Assembly (NCBI GenBank): GCA_963770375.1 | Contig: CAVYPM010000022.1 | Span: 185,909-249,908 of the forward strand | Reading direction: 5' to 3' | DNA: 64,000 nt | Source: DASVBE01 sp963770375 | GTDB taxonomy: Bacteria > Actinomycetota > Actinomycetes > Streptosporangiales > Streptosporangiaceae | Shown here: one piece after another, positions 35,514-45,424 of the stretch | Layout: every line of letters begins with the position of its first letter | Position numbering within the stretch: the stretch's first letter is position 1 | Translations under genes and position numbers: made by a program | The notes under the pieces: generated by a model | Told to the model about the DNA's origin: nothing | Database searches by the model: none | What the model saw: only the letters and a program-made list of their open reading frames with translations

Positions 35514-36911
35514 ATGGCGACGCCAGCAGACAGCCCGGCCCCGGTTTCACCGGACGTCCCGGGCCCACCGGACCCGGTGGCCTTGCTGCGCAGCGGCAGT
35601 TACGTGCGGCTGCTGGTGCTGGCTGCGATCTTGGGCGCGCCGATCGCCGCGGTCGCCTACGGCTTCCTGGCCCTGGTCAGTTACCTGCAGAAGGAGATCT
35701 TCATCCACCTTCCGCACGGGCTCGGTTACAGCACCGAGCCGGTGTGGTGGCCGCTGCCGGTGCTGGCGGTGGGCGGTGTGCTGGCCGGCTTCGCCATCCG
35801 GTATCTGCCGGGTAAGGGCGGGCCCTCAGCGGCGGGCGCTTTCGCCGTGCATGCGCCGCCGACCGCGGTGCAGCTGCCCGGCGTCATTCTGGCGGCGCTG
35901 GCGACGCTGGTCTTCGGTGCTGTGCTGGGCCCGGAGATGCCGCTGATCGCGCTCGGCGGCGGGCTGGCTGCCCTCGTCATCCGGCTGGCCCGGCGGCGCA
36001 AGGTGCCTGACCAGGCGGCCAGGGTGCTGGGTGTCACCGGGAGTTTCGCGGCCGTCGCCACGCTGCTGGGATCACCCCTGACCGGCGCGTTCTTGCTGAT
36101 GGAGGCGTCCGGGCTGGGCGGGCCGATACTAGGAGTGGTGCTGCTGCCGGGGCTGCTGGCGGCCGGGATCGGCTCGCTGATCTTCATCGGCCTGGACAAC
36201 CTGACCGGGCTGGGCACGTTCTCACTGGCCCTGCCCGGCATACCGGGCTTCAGCCAGCCCACCGGGGCCCAGTTCGGCTGGGCGATCGTGATCGGGCTGG
36301 CCGCCGCCCTGATCGGCCCCGCCCTCCGCCGGCTGGCCCTGTTGCTGGAGCCCTCCGCCGACCGGTGGCCCATGCTCGTGGTCCCGCTGGCCGGGGTGGC
36401 GGTCGCCCTGCTGGCGATCATTTACGCCGAGGCGACCGGCAAGGCCACCTCCGACGTGCTCTTCTCCGGAGAGAACGCGCTCGACCCGCTGATCACCCAC
36501 GCCGCCAGCTACTCGGTGGGCGCGCTGCTGCTGCTGCTGGTGTGCAAGGGGCTCGCCTACGCAGTATCGCTGAGCAGCTTCCGGGGCGGCCCCGTCTTCC
36601 CGGCCATGTTCATCGGCGCGGCCGGGGGCCTGGCCCTGTCCCACCTGCCCGGGCTGCCGCCCATCGCCGGTGTCGCGATGGGCATCGGCGCGATGAGCGT
36701 GGTGATGCTGACCCTGCCGCTGACCTCGGTGCTGCTCGCCACGCTGCTGCTGGCCTCCGACGGCCTGGCCCTCATGCCCCTGGTAATCGTGGCGGTAGTC
36801 GTCGCCCACGTGGCCGCGGCCAGGATCACACCGGCGCAGACCACCGGATCGGCAGCCCGGGAGCGGCCGACCGCCGCCGCGGGGACAGACACCGATGGCG
36901 TATCCCGGTGA
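35514..36911 (+). CDS. ClC-family chloride channel/antiporter with an altered filter
   Basis: A 465-residue membrane protein of the ClC fold (ten or more helices). The three filter loops are GKGGPS (100-105, canonical GSGIP), GPEMP (139-143, canonical GREGP, gating Glu141 kept) and GGPVFPAMFIGA. Replacement of the central filter Ser by Lys101 makes ordinary Cl- selectivity uncertain. No CBS domains. ATG 35514 has GGGAG upstream. Its TGA overlaps the ATG of the MarC gene (TGATG), so the two are translated together. Confidence 0.85.
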   Translation: MATPADSPAPVSPDVPGPPDPVALLRSGSYVRLLVLAAILGAPIAAVAYGFLALVSYLQKEIFIHLPHGLGYSTEPVWWPLPVLAVGGVLAGFAIRYLPGKGGPSAAGAFAVHAPPTAVQLPGVILAALATLVFGAVLGPEMPLIALGGGLAALVIRLARRRKVPDQAARVLGVTGSFAAVATLLGSPLTGAFLLMEASGLGGPILGVVLLPGLLAAGIGSLIFIGLDNLTGLGTFSLALPGIPGFSQPTGAQFGWAIVIGLAAALIGPALRRLALLLEPSADRWPMLVVPLAGVAVALLAIIYAEATGKATSDVLFSGENALDPLITHAASYSVGALLLLLVCKGLAYAVSLSSFRGGPVFPAMFIGAAGGLALSHLPGLPPIAGVAMGIGAMSVVMLTLPLTSVLLATLLLASDGLALMPLVIVAVVVAHVAAARITPAQTTGSAARERPTAAAGTDTDGVSR

Positions 36912-37549
36912 TGGACCAGGCCTCGATTACCGCGGCGGGTGTGATCGACACCTTCCTGGTGCTGCTGATCGGCGTCGGACCCAAGCTGGCGCTGGTCCCC
37001 TTCGTGGAGATCACGGCGTCGCTGGACGCGGCGACCAAGCGGCGGGTGCTGCGCCAGATGATGGTCACCGCGGCGGCGGTGGCCCTGATACTGATGGTGC
37101 TGGGCGAGCTGCTGCGCGTGTTGCTCCACTTCACAGTCGGATCGTTGTCGATCGCCGGTGGCGTGATCTTGTTTGTGCTGGCGGTGGGGATGGTGCTCGG
37201 GCAGTCCGGAGACGGTCACCTCACCGCTGGGAAAGACCCGATGCAGCTCGCGCGATTCCCGCTGGCCGTGCCCTACCTGCTCAACCCGGTGGGCATCGTC
37301 GGCCTGATGACGATCTCCGCCGAGTCCAAGTCGGTCAGTGTTTTCGCCGTCGCGATCGCCATCTTGGCGGTCGTCTTGCTGATCGACGTGGCGGTGTTCC
37401 GCTGGGCGAACCGGGTCAGCGCCAAGCTCGACGAGAGCCGCATGCTGGTCACCGAGAAGGTCTTCGGCTTCCTGATCGCCGCGATCGGCGTGCAGTTGGT
37501 CCTGGACGGCCTGGCCTCGGTCGGCGTCATCGCGCCGGTCGCGCACTGA
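36911..37549 (+). CDS. MarC family integral membrane protein
   Basis: A 212-residue protein with six membrane segments, starting at ATG 36911 inside the ClC stop. DTFLVLLIGVGPKLALVPFV matches the N-terminus of MarC/UPF0056 proteins, and FPLAVPYLLNPVGIVGLMTI the central loop with Pro/Asn-Pro. MarC proteins were once linked to antibiotic resistance but that is not upheld; the transported substrate is unknown. Coupling to a ClC protein suggests joint work in ion or pH homeostasis (inference). Confidence 0.8.
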   Translation: MDQASITAAGVIDTFLVLLIGVGPKLALVPFVEITASLDAATKRRVLRQMMVTAAAVALILMVLGELLRVLLHFTVGSLSIAGGVILFVLAVGMVLGQSGDGHLTAGKDPMQLARFPLAVPYLLNPVGIVGLMTISAESKSVSVFAVAIAILAVVLLIDVAVFRWANRVSAKLDESRMLVTEKVFGFLIAAIGVQLVLDGLASVGVIAPVAH

Positions 37550-37589
37550 ACCGCACAGGCTGCGGCTAGAACATCTGTGAGCTTGACTG

Positions 37590-37890
37590 TCAAGCGGCGG
37601 TCTTGGTTTCGTGGCTGGCGTGCTGCGGCCAGGCGGTGGCTTCGTCGTGGCGGGTTCGGGTCTTGAGGCAGCCGTGCAGGATGCCGACGAGCCGGTTGGC
37701 GAGCTGGCGCAGGGCGGCCCGGTGACTGGTGCCGCGGGCCCGCAGCTGGTCGTAGTAGGCGCGGGCGGTGCAGCCGGGCCATCCCCGCCGCGCCCTCGGG
37801 CAGCCGGGCCCTGGCCAGCACCCGGCCCGCCGGGTCCATCAGCTCCACATCGTGATGATCTTCGGCCCAGTCATCTCCCACCAGCAGCAT
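37590..37890 (-). pseudogene. IS110-family transposase with a large internal deletion
   Basis: The minus strand begins MLLVGDDWAEDHHDVELMDP (RuvC-like N-terminus with DD) and after ~40 codons jumps, in another frame, to the C-terminus: AYYDQLRARGTSHRAALRQL, ANRLVGILHGCLKTRT and HASHETKTAA, stop 37590. Roughly 250-300 central codons, including the rest of the catalytic part, are gone. Confidence 0.75.
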
Positions 37891-37892
37891 GC

Positions 37893-38264
37893 CCTCTCCC
37901 GTCCGGTCGCCCAGCCAAGACCGGCAGCCTGCGGGAAATCCGTCAGCGACCTAATAAACGAGTGCTCACACCGCAGCGGCGGGCACGACATCCCAGCAGC
38001 GATCTACTCTCCCGGCCACCGGCAGGGGCACGATCTAGCCGTAGGGCTTCCCCCAAAGAGCCCGAGGCACATCAGTGCTCACCTGCCGGCAGCTACCGGA
38101 CCCGAGTCTGCCGGACTGGCCGACCTGTTAGCTCTTATTAGGGTGCTCGGCGCCGAGGGCCTTCGGCCGTGAGACCGCCTGGCTGTGTTTTAGTTGCTCA
38201 GATGGTTCGGCCGATCCGGGGCCGGATGCAGGTGTTGCCGGTGGCCGGTGGCCGTTCCGACAGG
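37893..38264. other. Gene-free stretch
   Basis: No coding signal or element is recognised between the IS110 remnant and the GAP pseudogene. Confidence 0.4.
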
Positions 38265-38961
38265 TCAGGTCAGGCCTATCAGGCCGCTGATGGCCAGGTA
38301 GGCGCCCAGGATCAGAGCGGTGTAGGCCATGAGCTGGCGGGCGTGGCCTGCCAGCCAGTCCTGGGCGTTCTTCAGCGCCGCCTTGGTGGCCTCGGGCCGC
38401 AGTTCCAGGAACGCGAATGGGATGATGATCAGCAGGAACTCGATGAGGACGAACAGGATGACGCCCAGGACCTGGTTGGCGGTGGAGGATTTGCTGGTGA
38501 CCAGAATGTGCAGCCCGGTGAGGTAGGCTGGCGCCGGGGATGCCGCACAGCGCGCCGACGAGCATGGCCAGCCCGAGGCGGGGCTCAGCCAGCACCCGCT
38601 CCGCCCAGCCGTCTTTCCTTTCCTTCTTCTCCGGCTTCTCCGGCTCCCCATCGGCGGCTGGGACTGGTGCCTTGCGCCTGCCGTGCAGGCGGCCGGTGGC
38701 GACCAGCGCGCCGACGGCGAGCAGGAGCAGGCCGATGGCCAGGTCGACGCCCGCGCTCACCGTTTTCTGGGAGCTGATGGCGTCGGCGTGGAAGACCAGC
38801 ACGTCCAGCAGGCCGATGGTCAGGGCCACGGTCATGCCGCCGAGCAGGACGCACAAAAACATCGCCCGGGGGCGCCGGTTCTCGATCAGCAGCAGGTCAA
38901 TGGCCAGGAACTTGGGGTTCAGCGCCGCGGTGAACGCGAGCGCGAAGAACTGGGCGTTCAT
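38265..38961 (-). pseudogene. GAP family membrane protein, frameshifted
   Basis: MNAQFFALAFTAALNPKFLA starts at 38961. Helices follow: FLCVLLGGMTVALTIGLLDV, AGVDLAIGLLLLAVGALVAT; a charged Lys/Glu/Pro loop; GLAMLVGALCGIPGA. Near 38540 one extra base shifts the frame; the rest reads AYLTGLHILVTSKSSTANQV and LIEFLLIIIPFAFLELRPEA, ending GAYLAISGLIGLT. Together a ~230-residue GAP (sulfolipid-addressing-like) protein, paralogous in type to 14917. All helices are present in sequence, so a read error is possible. Confidence 0.72.
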
Positions 38962-39710
38962 CGCCGGTTAGCCAGCATCCGTCGCCTGTCGCACGTGGCC
39001 GGCGTGTGGCGGTTGGTGGCGCAGGTGGAGGTGCTGCTCGTATGCGGCAACGCCGACTGCGAGCGGGTATGGCCCGCGGAACAGCTGAAGCCTGGGCGAG
39101 ACCTCCTAGTAATCCAGGTCGGGATCGTTACCGCAGTCGCAGCAGATGATCTCCTACAGGTCGGTGCAGGGGCCTTCTGTATGGCCGTCCACGATTCGGG
39201 CCGGCTGGCGCCGCAGAACCATCGTCCAGCCGTGTCTGGGCTGATCACGGGTCGCCAAGCCTCCCTCCTTTGCGCTGGATACCCCCAGAGTTGCGCCGCA
39301 CGCGGGCCCGCCGCCGGGGTCGTTCACCCTGCCCGGGTACGGAACTCGCTGGTCAAGCCAAACACTGGCCACAGCACGCCCGCATCACCTCAATGGGGTA
39401 AGGTTCCGGTTTCTCCACGAGGGCGTGGAGATGTTGACGTGACTAGTTAGGAGCTGTCGGAGATCGCTGGATTCTTCCAGCGGCTGCGATGTCGTACCCG
39501 AGCGGTCGCCACATCGGGAGCGGCGACGACCCCGCCCAGCCGGGCTACGGGCGCGATCGCCAGCGGCACGTCCGGGTGGTCTGAGGTCACTTACTTTATC
39601 CATTCTGGGTGATGCCGATGATCCGCTCATAGGGGGATGCTGAGCCTACGTGAGGTGCGGGAGTCGTCGTCTGTCCCTACCGGCAACTCCCTGGCGTGAA
39701 GGAGCAGGAA
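38962..39710. other. Long gene-free region with one CRISPR-like hairpin repeat
   Basis: No gene is supported in this ~750-bp stretch. It contains the isolated repeat-like hairpin at 39408-39438 and, near 39631, CATAGGGGGATG, which resembles the second half of the 19-bp motif but lacks ACCC. Confidence 0.5.
39408..39438. repeat. Solitary CRISPR-repeat-like hairpin
   Basis: The 31-bp sequence starts GGTTTCTCCACGAGGGCGTG and ends GAGATGTTGAC. It has the form of type I-E repeats (short stem CTCCACG/CGTGGAG, then ATGTTGAC). There is only one copy, with no spacers and no cas genes in the window, so it is not an array. Confidence 0.3.
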
Positions 39711-39965
39711 ATGCCACTAGCCGATTCGTCCTATCCGCTGCTGAACATTTTCTGGTCGATGGTCATTTTCTTTCTGTGGGTGCTCTGGATCTGGATCCTG
39801 ATCTGGGTGTTCATCGACATCTTCCGCAGTCGTGACCTGTCCGGCTGGAGCAAGGCGCTGTGGTTCTTGTTCGTGCTGTTCATCCCGCTCATCGGCGTGC
39901 TGGTGTACCTGATCGCGCGCGGCGGCTCGATGGGCGAGCGGGCGGCGGAGCGGGCTCAACCGTAG
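39711..39965 (+). CDS. PLDc_N domain membrane protein
   Basis: An 84-residue two-helix membrane protein. ATG 39711 follows AGGAG by six bases. Helix 1 is YPLLNIFWSMVIFFLWVLWI; the conserved link FIDIFRSRDLSGWSKALWFL precedes helix 2, FVLFIPLIGVLVYLIARG. This PLDc_N module is the N-terminal part of cardiolipin synthases but occurs alone as small envelope proteins. The stop TAG (39963) is in the same context as the internal TAG of the copy at 24168, after which SHOCT coding resumes there; here the SHOCT is lost. Confidence 0.78.
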   Translation: MPLADSSYPLLNIFWSMVIFFLWVLWIWILIWVFIDIFRSRDLSGWSKALWFLFVLFIPLIGVLVYLIARGGSMGERAAERAQP

Positions 39966-40337
39966 GACGCGGAGTTGCGCAGCTGCATCCAGCGAGGCCG
40001 CGGCGGGCTCGCCTGCCAGTCGGGGGAGTTCCTGATCACTGTCGGGATTGGCCTCGCGGTGGGTGTCATCGGGTCGCGCTGCTGGGGTTGCTGCGCAGCA
40101 GGCTCCGGCTCGGTGGGGCGCTGGGCACTCCGCTAGATTGCCTGCGTAGTCGGCGTGGCCGCCGCGTGCGACATAGCCCGTGAGGACGCGGGCTGCTGGC
40201 CGCCATCCGTCATGGGGCAGGCGGTGGCGAACCGGGATGGCTACGACGATCGCCGGCTCGGCGGCCTTGTTCGAGACGCTGGTGTAGCTGATCATCGGGT
40301 GTTGTCTGTGTCCATCTCCGCCACCGTCACCCCGCGT
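39966..40337. other. Gene-free stretch with duplicated tail
   Basis: The first ~50 bp repeat the sequence after the TAG at 24326 and then diverge. The remainder shows no recognisable gene. Confidence 0.4.
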
Positions 40338-41277
40338 CGCTGAGCGATCTGGTGCTGCCGACGCTTGGGCTGGTGGCCGTCCTGGTGCTGATCACCCGGC
40401 CGCTAGTGGCATTCCTGGCCACCCTCCGGGCCGACCTGACCAGGGGGAACGTGATGGCCCCGCGCGGGATCGTCGCGGCGGCCACCGCGCCGACGTTCTC
40501 GGCGCAGCTAGCCGCCAAGCACGTCGGCGGCGCCTCGAAGATCCTTCCGGTCACGTTCCTGGTGATCGTGGCCACGGTTGCCCTGAACGGTCTGACGGCT
40601 GTGCCGGTCGCGCGGCGGGCCGGCGTCGCACGCCCGTCCCGGACCCGCCCGCTGCTGGTCGGCGGGCAGGTCTGGGTTGTCGACCTGGCGTGCGCCCTGG
40701 CCTCGGCGGGCCTGGACATGCTGGTGTGGGCCGGTTCGACGAGGAGCGCGAGGCGATCAGGCGCGCTGGCCTGGAACTGGCGCCAGGGGAGTTGCTGGCC
40801 TCGGCCACTGCGCGCGGCGCGGAGCTTGATGGGCATTACCGCGGTGCTCCTGCTCACCGATGAGGACGACTTCAACGCCTTGGCCGCTGCAGGCTTGGCA
40901 GGCAGTGTCGAGGGCCCGGTCTACCGGGCTCGGCGCCCGCCTCCCCGGCCACGGCGTGGTCGCACCTTATACCGGCGGCGAGATCCTCTTCGGCGCCAAC
41001 CTGACCCGGTATGACATTGGCCACCGGTACGCGGGGGAGTACGGATCTCCACCCATCCAGCGGACGGCGGGATCCCCGCCGGCAGCGATCTGCTGTTCCT
41101 GGTCCGGGCCAACGGGATCCTGGCGCCGGTCACCCAGACGGTCACGCCTTCGGTGCAAGAGGGGGCATCATGATCCTGCTCAGCCCCCAAAAGCAGATTC
41201 GCGATCTTGCACGTCGCCGTGACGACAACGGCAACGAGGGTTCCGGGCCCAAAAGGGCTGGGCCGTGCCTGCGGTGA
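40338..41277 (+). pseudogene. C-terminal half of a Na+/H+ antiporter (CPA1/NhaP-like with regulatory domain)
   Basis: The fragment begins inside the membrane domain: LPTLGLVAVLVLITRPLVAF, APRGIVAAATAPTFSAQLAA and ILPVTFLVIVATVALNGLTA. It then enters a TrkA/RCK-like domain in several frames: SRTRPLLVGGQVWVVDLACA, GITAVLLLTDEDDFNALAAA, and ISTHPADGGI/ GSDLLFLVRANG-type text, ending with ILLSPQKQIRDLARRRDDNG. At least three frameshifts and loss of the N-terminal helices make it non-functional. Confidence 0.7.
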
Positions 41278-41359
41278 CCAGCATCTTGCGCCGCCCCCGC
41301 CGCTACAACGTATTCAGGGAAGGGCTGAGGCGGCGCGCCGCACCGCGGGCTGGGTGGGA

Positions 41360-44060
41360 TCAGATCAGCTCGAGCTGCCGGGCCCGGCGAACCGCCTCGC
41401 CGCGGTGGGTGGCCGCCAGCTTGCGGTAGATGCTCTTGAGATGTGCCTTGACCGTGTTGATGGAGATGTACATCTCGCTGGCGACCTCGGTGGTGTTCAA
41501 CATGCCTGACACGTGGCGCAGCACCTCCCGTTCGCGTTCGGTGAGCGGTTCGACCGGCAGGACCGTGCCCGCGGCGGAGGTGCCCGCCGTGGCCCGGGGC
41601 TGATCGTGGCGCGGGGCTGATGCGAACAGATGCTGGTGGATGCGGGCCAGTTCAGGGTCGCGCCGCAGGACCGGCCCGATCCAGCCACGCTCGATGACGA
41701 ACGGCAGCTTCACCTGCTCCCGTTCGGCCAGCCGCAGCGCGCACGCGAGCGATCGGCGGCCCCGCGCGTCGTCACCGCTGTGGTAGCTGAGCCGGGCCTC
41801 GGCCAGCGCCGCTTGCATGCGTACCCGGTCGGGCTCCCCGCTGCGGGCGCTCAGCGCGGGTGCGAGCGCGCGCCTTGCGTTGTTGTCATTCCCCGCCGCC
41901 AGCCATGCGTGCGCGAGTGCGACTGCCGCCTCCGGCGAGCTGTCGCGCCCGGCCCGCTCGGCCGCGGCGACTGCGGCCGTGATGTCGCCCGCCGCCGCGT
42001 ATGCCCGCGCCTGGAGCAGGGTCAGCCGCTGGTCGAGCCACGCGGGGACAGCCCACCCGGACCGTGCCCTCGTTATCATCTGCGCGGCAGCTTCGCCGTG
42101 CCCCTCGGCCAGCCCACCACACGCCGCCAGCAGGAAGGCCACCGCCCCGATCAGCTTGTCCGGGCTAGCGGCCAGGGCGGCGTCCAGCTGCCTGAGCCTG
42201 CTGCGCGCCTCTTGCAGTTCACCCCGCTCAAGGTGCACCCAGGCGAGCGCGGCGAGCGCCGGAGGGTCCGGGTGCGGGGCAGGCGGCCGCTGCTCTGCCG
42301 GCCAGGGCCGCTGTCGCCTGGCAGGCCAGTTTCGCGGCGCGGCGGAGCCGGCCGCGCAGGGCCTCCACCAGCGCGAGCTGCCCGAGGCAGCCGGCCCGCT
42401 CGTGCTCCCCGCCCGATTCGGCCGCGGCGGCCACACCCGAATCGAGGACGCGGGCCGCCTCGTCCAACTGGCCCGACCACAGCGCGACGGCCCCGCGGCC
42501 GGACAGCACGCGCGCCCGGAGGTGCCGGCGCTGGGCCAGCTCGTCCGGCATCCTGCTGATCAGCGCCTCCGCCTGGGTGACGGCTGCCTCCGCCGCCGAG
42601 AGGTCCCCGGTGCGGCGGGCGGCGGCGAGGCGGATCGTCGCGGCGGCCAGCCGGGCCGCGGCCTCCTGGCCGGAAGGAAGGCGCTCAACCATGCCTTCCG
42701 CGGCCTCCACCGCGGCGGCGCAGGACTCAGGCCGGCCAGCGGCCAGCGCGGCCGCGGCGGCGGCCAGGTAGGGCTGCGGCCCGGTCCAGGCACGGCCGTT
42801 CGGCATGCGGGTGAACTCGCGGGCCAGGGACTGGCCGTCCCGCGGCTCGATGATCTCGCTGATCGCCAGCCCGTCGACGACCAGGCTGGCGGCGAGCTGC
42901 CAGTCGCCAGCCTGCGTGGCGTGCTGCGCCGCGTCGGTGAGCGGGCCGTTCCGCTCATACCACCGGGCCGCCCTTCGGTGCAAAACGGCCACCCGGTCCG
43001 GATACTCGCGCCTCAGCTTGAGCCGGAGCATCTCGGCGAACAGCGTGTGATAGCGATACCACCCGCACCCGATCGGCTGGACAAACGCGTTCGTCCGCGC
43101 CACGGACGCCAGGATCCGGCCGGCCTGCTCGCTGCCGGTCAGCTCACTGGCGGCTTCGGCGTTGACCCGCTCCAGGATGGACGTGCTCAGCAGCAAATCC
43201 CTGACCTCCGGCGGCACGGCGCTGAGAACCTCGTCCACCAGGTAGCCGGTCAGGGTGCTGTCATCGGTGATGAGCTCCGTGACGAACTGGCCGGGGCGGG
43301 GGTGGGCGCCCAGGGAGATCGCGGCCAGGCGGAGGCCGGCTGCCCAGCCTTCGGTCCGCCGGGTGAGGCGCTCCAGCGAGTCCGCCGACAGCGTGCTGCC
43401 GTGCTGGGCCAGGAGCAGGCCGGCCTCGGCGACGGTGAAGGCCAGGTCGCTGGCCCGGATCTCGGCCAGCTCGCCCGCCAGCCGGTAGCGGTGCAGCGGC
43501 AGCAGCGGATCGGCCCGTGAGGAGACAACCAGGCGCAGGCCGGGTCCCGTGTTCCAGCGGACGAAGTGGAGCTCGCTGTGGACCGCCGGGTCGGTCAGCA
43601 GATGGAGGTCGTCGATGACCAGCGTGACCGGCGGGTGCTGGGCCGCTAGCGCGGATGCGAGCCGCAGCAAGAACGCGTAATCTGCTGCCCGCCCGCATGC
43701 GGCGGCTGATACCGCCTGCGGAACGGCAACTCCGGACCGGCCAAGGGCTGCCACGACATAGGACCAGAAGACTGCCGGCTGGTTGTCGTAGTCATCAAGC
43801 GAAACCCAGGCGATCGCCCCCCGTTCCGCTGCGGCCCACAGCGCCAGGGCCATCGTCTTGCCCGCGCCGGGTGGGCCGGTGAGGACGGTCAGTGGGCACC
43901 ACCGCGCACCCTCGGCGATCAGCTTGGTGACCCGCGGGCGCCGCACCGCCCACTCCGGCACGGCAGGTGCCGTGATCTTCGATGCCAGAATCGGGACATC
44001 AGCCGGTAGGGCCGGCCGTCTGGCGGGGATCGCCACCTGTTCGCCAACATCGGCCGCCAT
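41360..44060 (-). pseudogene. LAL-type LuxR regulator, split by one frameshift
   Basis: A ~895-residue regulator in two frames. The first (from ATG 44060) has Walker A GPPGAGKT (62-69), Walker B VTLVIDDLHLL and the MalT-like part GWYRYHTLFAEMLRLKLRRE. Near 42285-42300 (GCCGGCAGAGCAGCGG) the frame changes; the second continues AEQRPPAPHPDPPALAALAW and ends with the helix-turn-helix LTEREREVLRHVSGMLNTTE and VKAHLKSIYRKL. Everything is present in sequence. It differs clearly from the LAL gene at 29211. Either an assembly error or a recent lesion. Confidence 0.82.
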
Positions 44061-44394
44061 CGGGACCTGCCGCCCTCCCGCCAGCGGCCTGATGGCCGCT
44101 CGGCATGTGAGACCGCACGTCGCGATACCGGCAGGCCGTCCAGCGGGCCGCCGTGCCGGGGCGTCTCGCCCTCACTCACCACTACACGCCAGCCGGTTGG
44201 GGCTGGGCATCATGCCGTTGGTATGAAACCTGGGCTCTGGGCTGCTCAGGCCCGTGCGACCCGGGCAGGTCGCTACCGGGCGTCCCGGCCGGGGGCTGGT
44301 GCTGCGGGCTCGACCGCCGCGCCGCGCGATCCCTGCCGCACCTGGCCGTGCAGTCCCGTGGAGCTGGGCTGCTGACGGGATGACGATCGGTGTC

Positions 44395-44413
44395 TTACCC
44401 AATCGGGGGGATG
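44395..44413 (+). promoter_or_regulatory. Dispersed 19-bp motif, site 5
   Basis: TTACCCAATCGGGGGGATG, 54 bp upstream of the CMD-like start at 44468. Confidence 0.5.
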
Positions 44414-44467
44414 GAACGCACTCCCGCCCGAGGTGGAATGGTGGCTCAGGCGCCGAGTGGAGGTGCA

Positions 44468-44824
44468 TTGAGCGAGATAGTCAGATTCCAGGAGACCTTG
44501 CGCAGGCTGGCGATGATCGACGAAGGCTTCGTCCAAGACGAAGCCGGGCTCGGGATGGACCAGGCCGCGGCATCTGCCCTGGATCCCAAGACCGCGGCGC
44601 TGCTCCAGCTTGGGGCGTCGGTGGCCATCGGATCGCCGGCGGTGTGCCTGGAATGGAGCGCTGCCCGGGCAATGGCGGCGGGCGCGAGCGAGGACGAGAT
44701 CGCCGACGTGCTGTTGGCGATCGCCCCAGTGACCGGGCTTGGCCGGGTCGTCTCTGCCGCCCCCGACGTGGCGACCGCGCTCGGATATGACATCGCGGCC
44801 GCGCTGGAGGAACCGGACGGTTAG
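44468..44824 (+). CDS. CMD-like (AhpD-fold) protein, intact copy
   Basis: A 118-residue helical protein. The start TTG 44468 is preceded by GGAGG at five bases; ATG codons further upstream lack such a site. RFQETLRRLAMIDEGFVQDE, then DPKTAALLQLGASVAIGSPA, SEDEIADVLLAIAPVTGLGR and ATALGYDIAAALEEPDG match the CMD family. Only one Cys (AVCLEW) is present, so no redox disulfide. Function unknown. Related copies: 34982 (broken), 48162 (C-terminus only), 54640 (leader only). Confidence 0.78.
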   Translation: MSEIVRFQETLRRLAMIDEGFVQDEAGLGMDQAAASALDPKTAALLQLGASVAIGSPAVCLEWSAARAMAAGASEDEIADVLLAIAPVTGLGRVVSAAPDVATALGYDIAAALEEPDG

Positions 44825-45424
44825 GTGCGATCATCCGGGACGAGGCCGGGCCGTCGAGGATTGGGGCGCACGTCGGCACGTGCTGGCCTCATGGACCACT
44901 GGGATGTGTCAGGAACCGGATCGCCCGCCGCGCCGGGGCTGCAGGCTGCTGATGATCTTCCCGACGGCCACGACGGCGCGATCAGGTACAGCAGGCAGCA
45001 GACGGTGAAGATCCCGCCCACGTCTGGGTCACCGACACCGACACCACATGGGTCACGACGACCAGCAGCAGAACGAGCCCGTAACTGTCCGCCGAGACGA
45101 AGGAGCGCCCGAGACGGCGCCACCACCAGGACTCAGCGCCGCCAGGGCATTGCCGTCAGCGAAGTCCGGCACCTGACCTCTAAACACCACCCAGGAAGGT
45201 CCCCAAAGTCTCAAGCGCTGGCGGAGTTTGAGTGGAACCCAGCCAGCACGAGTGTGGCGCCGCGGGCCAGCCTTTCCTTCCCCCGCCTTGCTCTATGGCC
45301 CGCTCCGCTAATCGCCTCCACCCACAGGAACGTGGACGCCCCGCAGGAACAGGAGGCAGCCGGGCGGCAGAGGCCCACGCTCCTGGCCGCTGATGGCGTA
45401 TCGCGTCGATACCGGGATCTGTCC
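44825..45424. other. Gap; possible membrane-protein scrap on the minus strand
   Basis: Between ~44960 and 45125 the minus strand encodes RSFVSADSYGLVLLLVVVTH VVSVSVTQTWAG and, shifted, FTVCCLLYLIAPSW, which look like two membrane helices of a small ion-channel-type protein. There is no start or intact frame. Otherwise nothing is seen. Confidence 0.3.

Noticed and set aside
36557..37546. ~330-codon minus-strand frame over ClC/MarC
   Set aside because: His/Asp/Gln-rich antisense shadow of two membrane-protein genes.
39408..39438. A CRISPR array
   Set aside because: Only one repeat-like unit, no spacers or cas genes; reported only as a solitary repeat-like hairpin.
44990..45125. A complete ion-channel gene on the minus strand
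   Set aside because: Only two hydrophobic stretches in different frames, without start or pore motif; noted as a possible scrap only.
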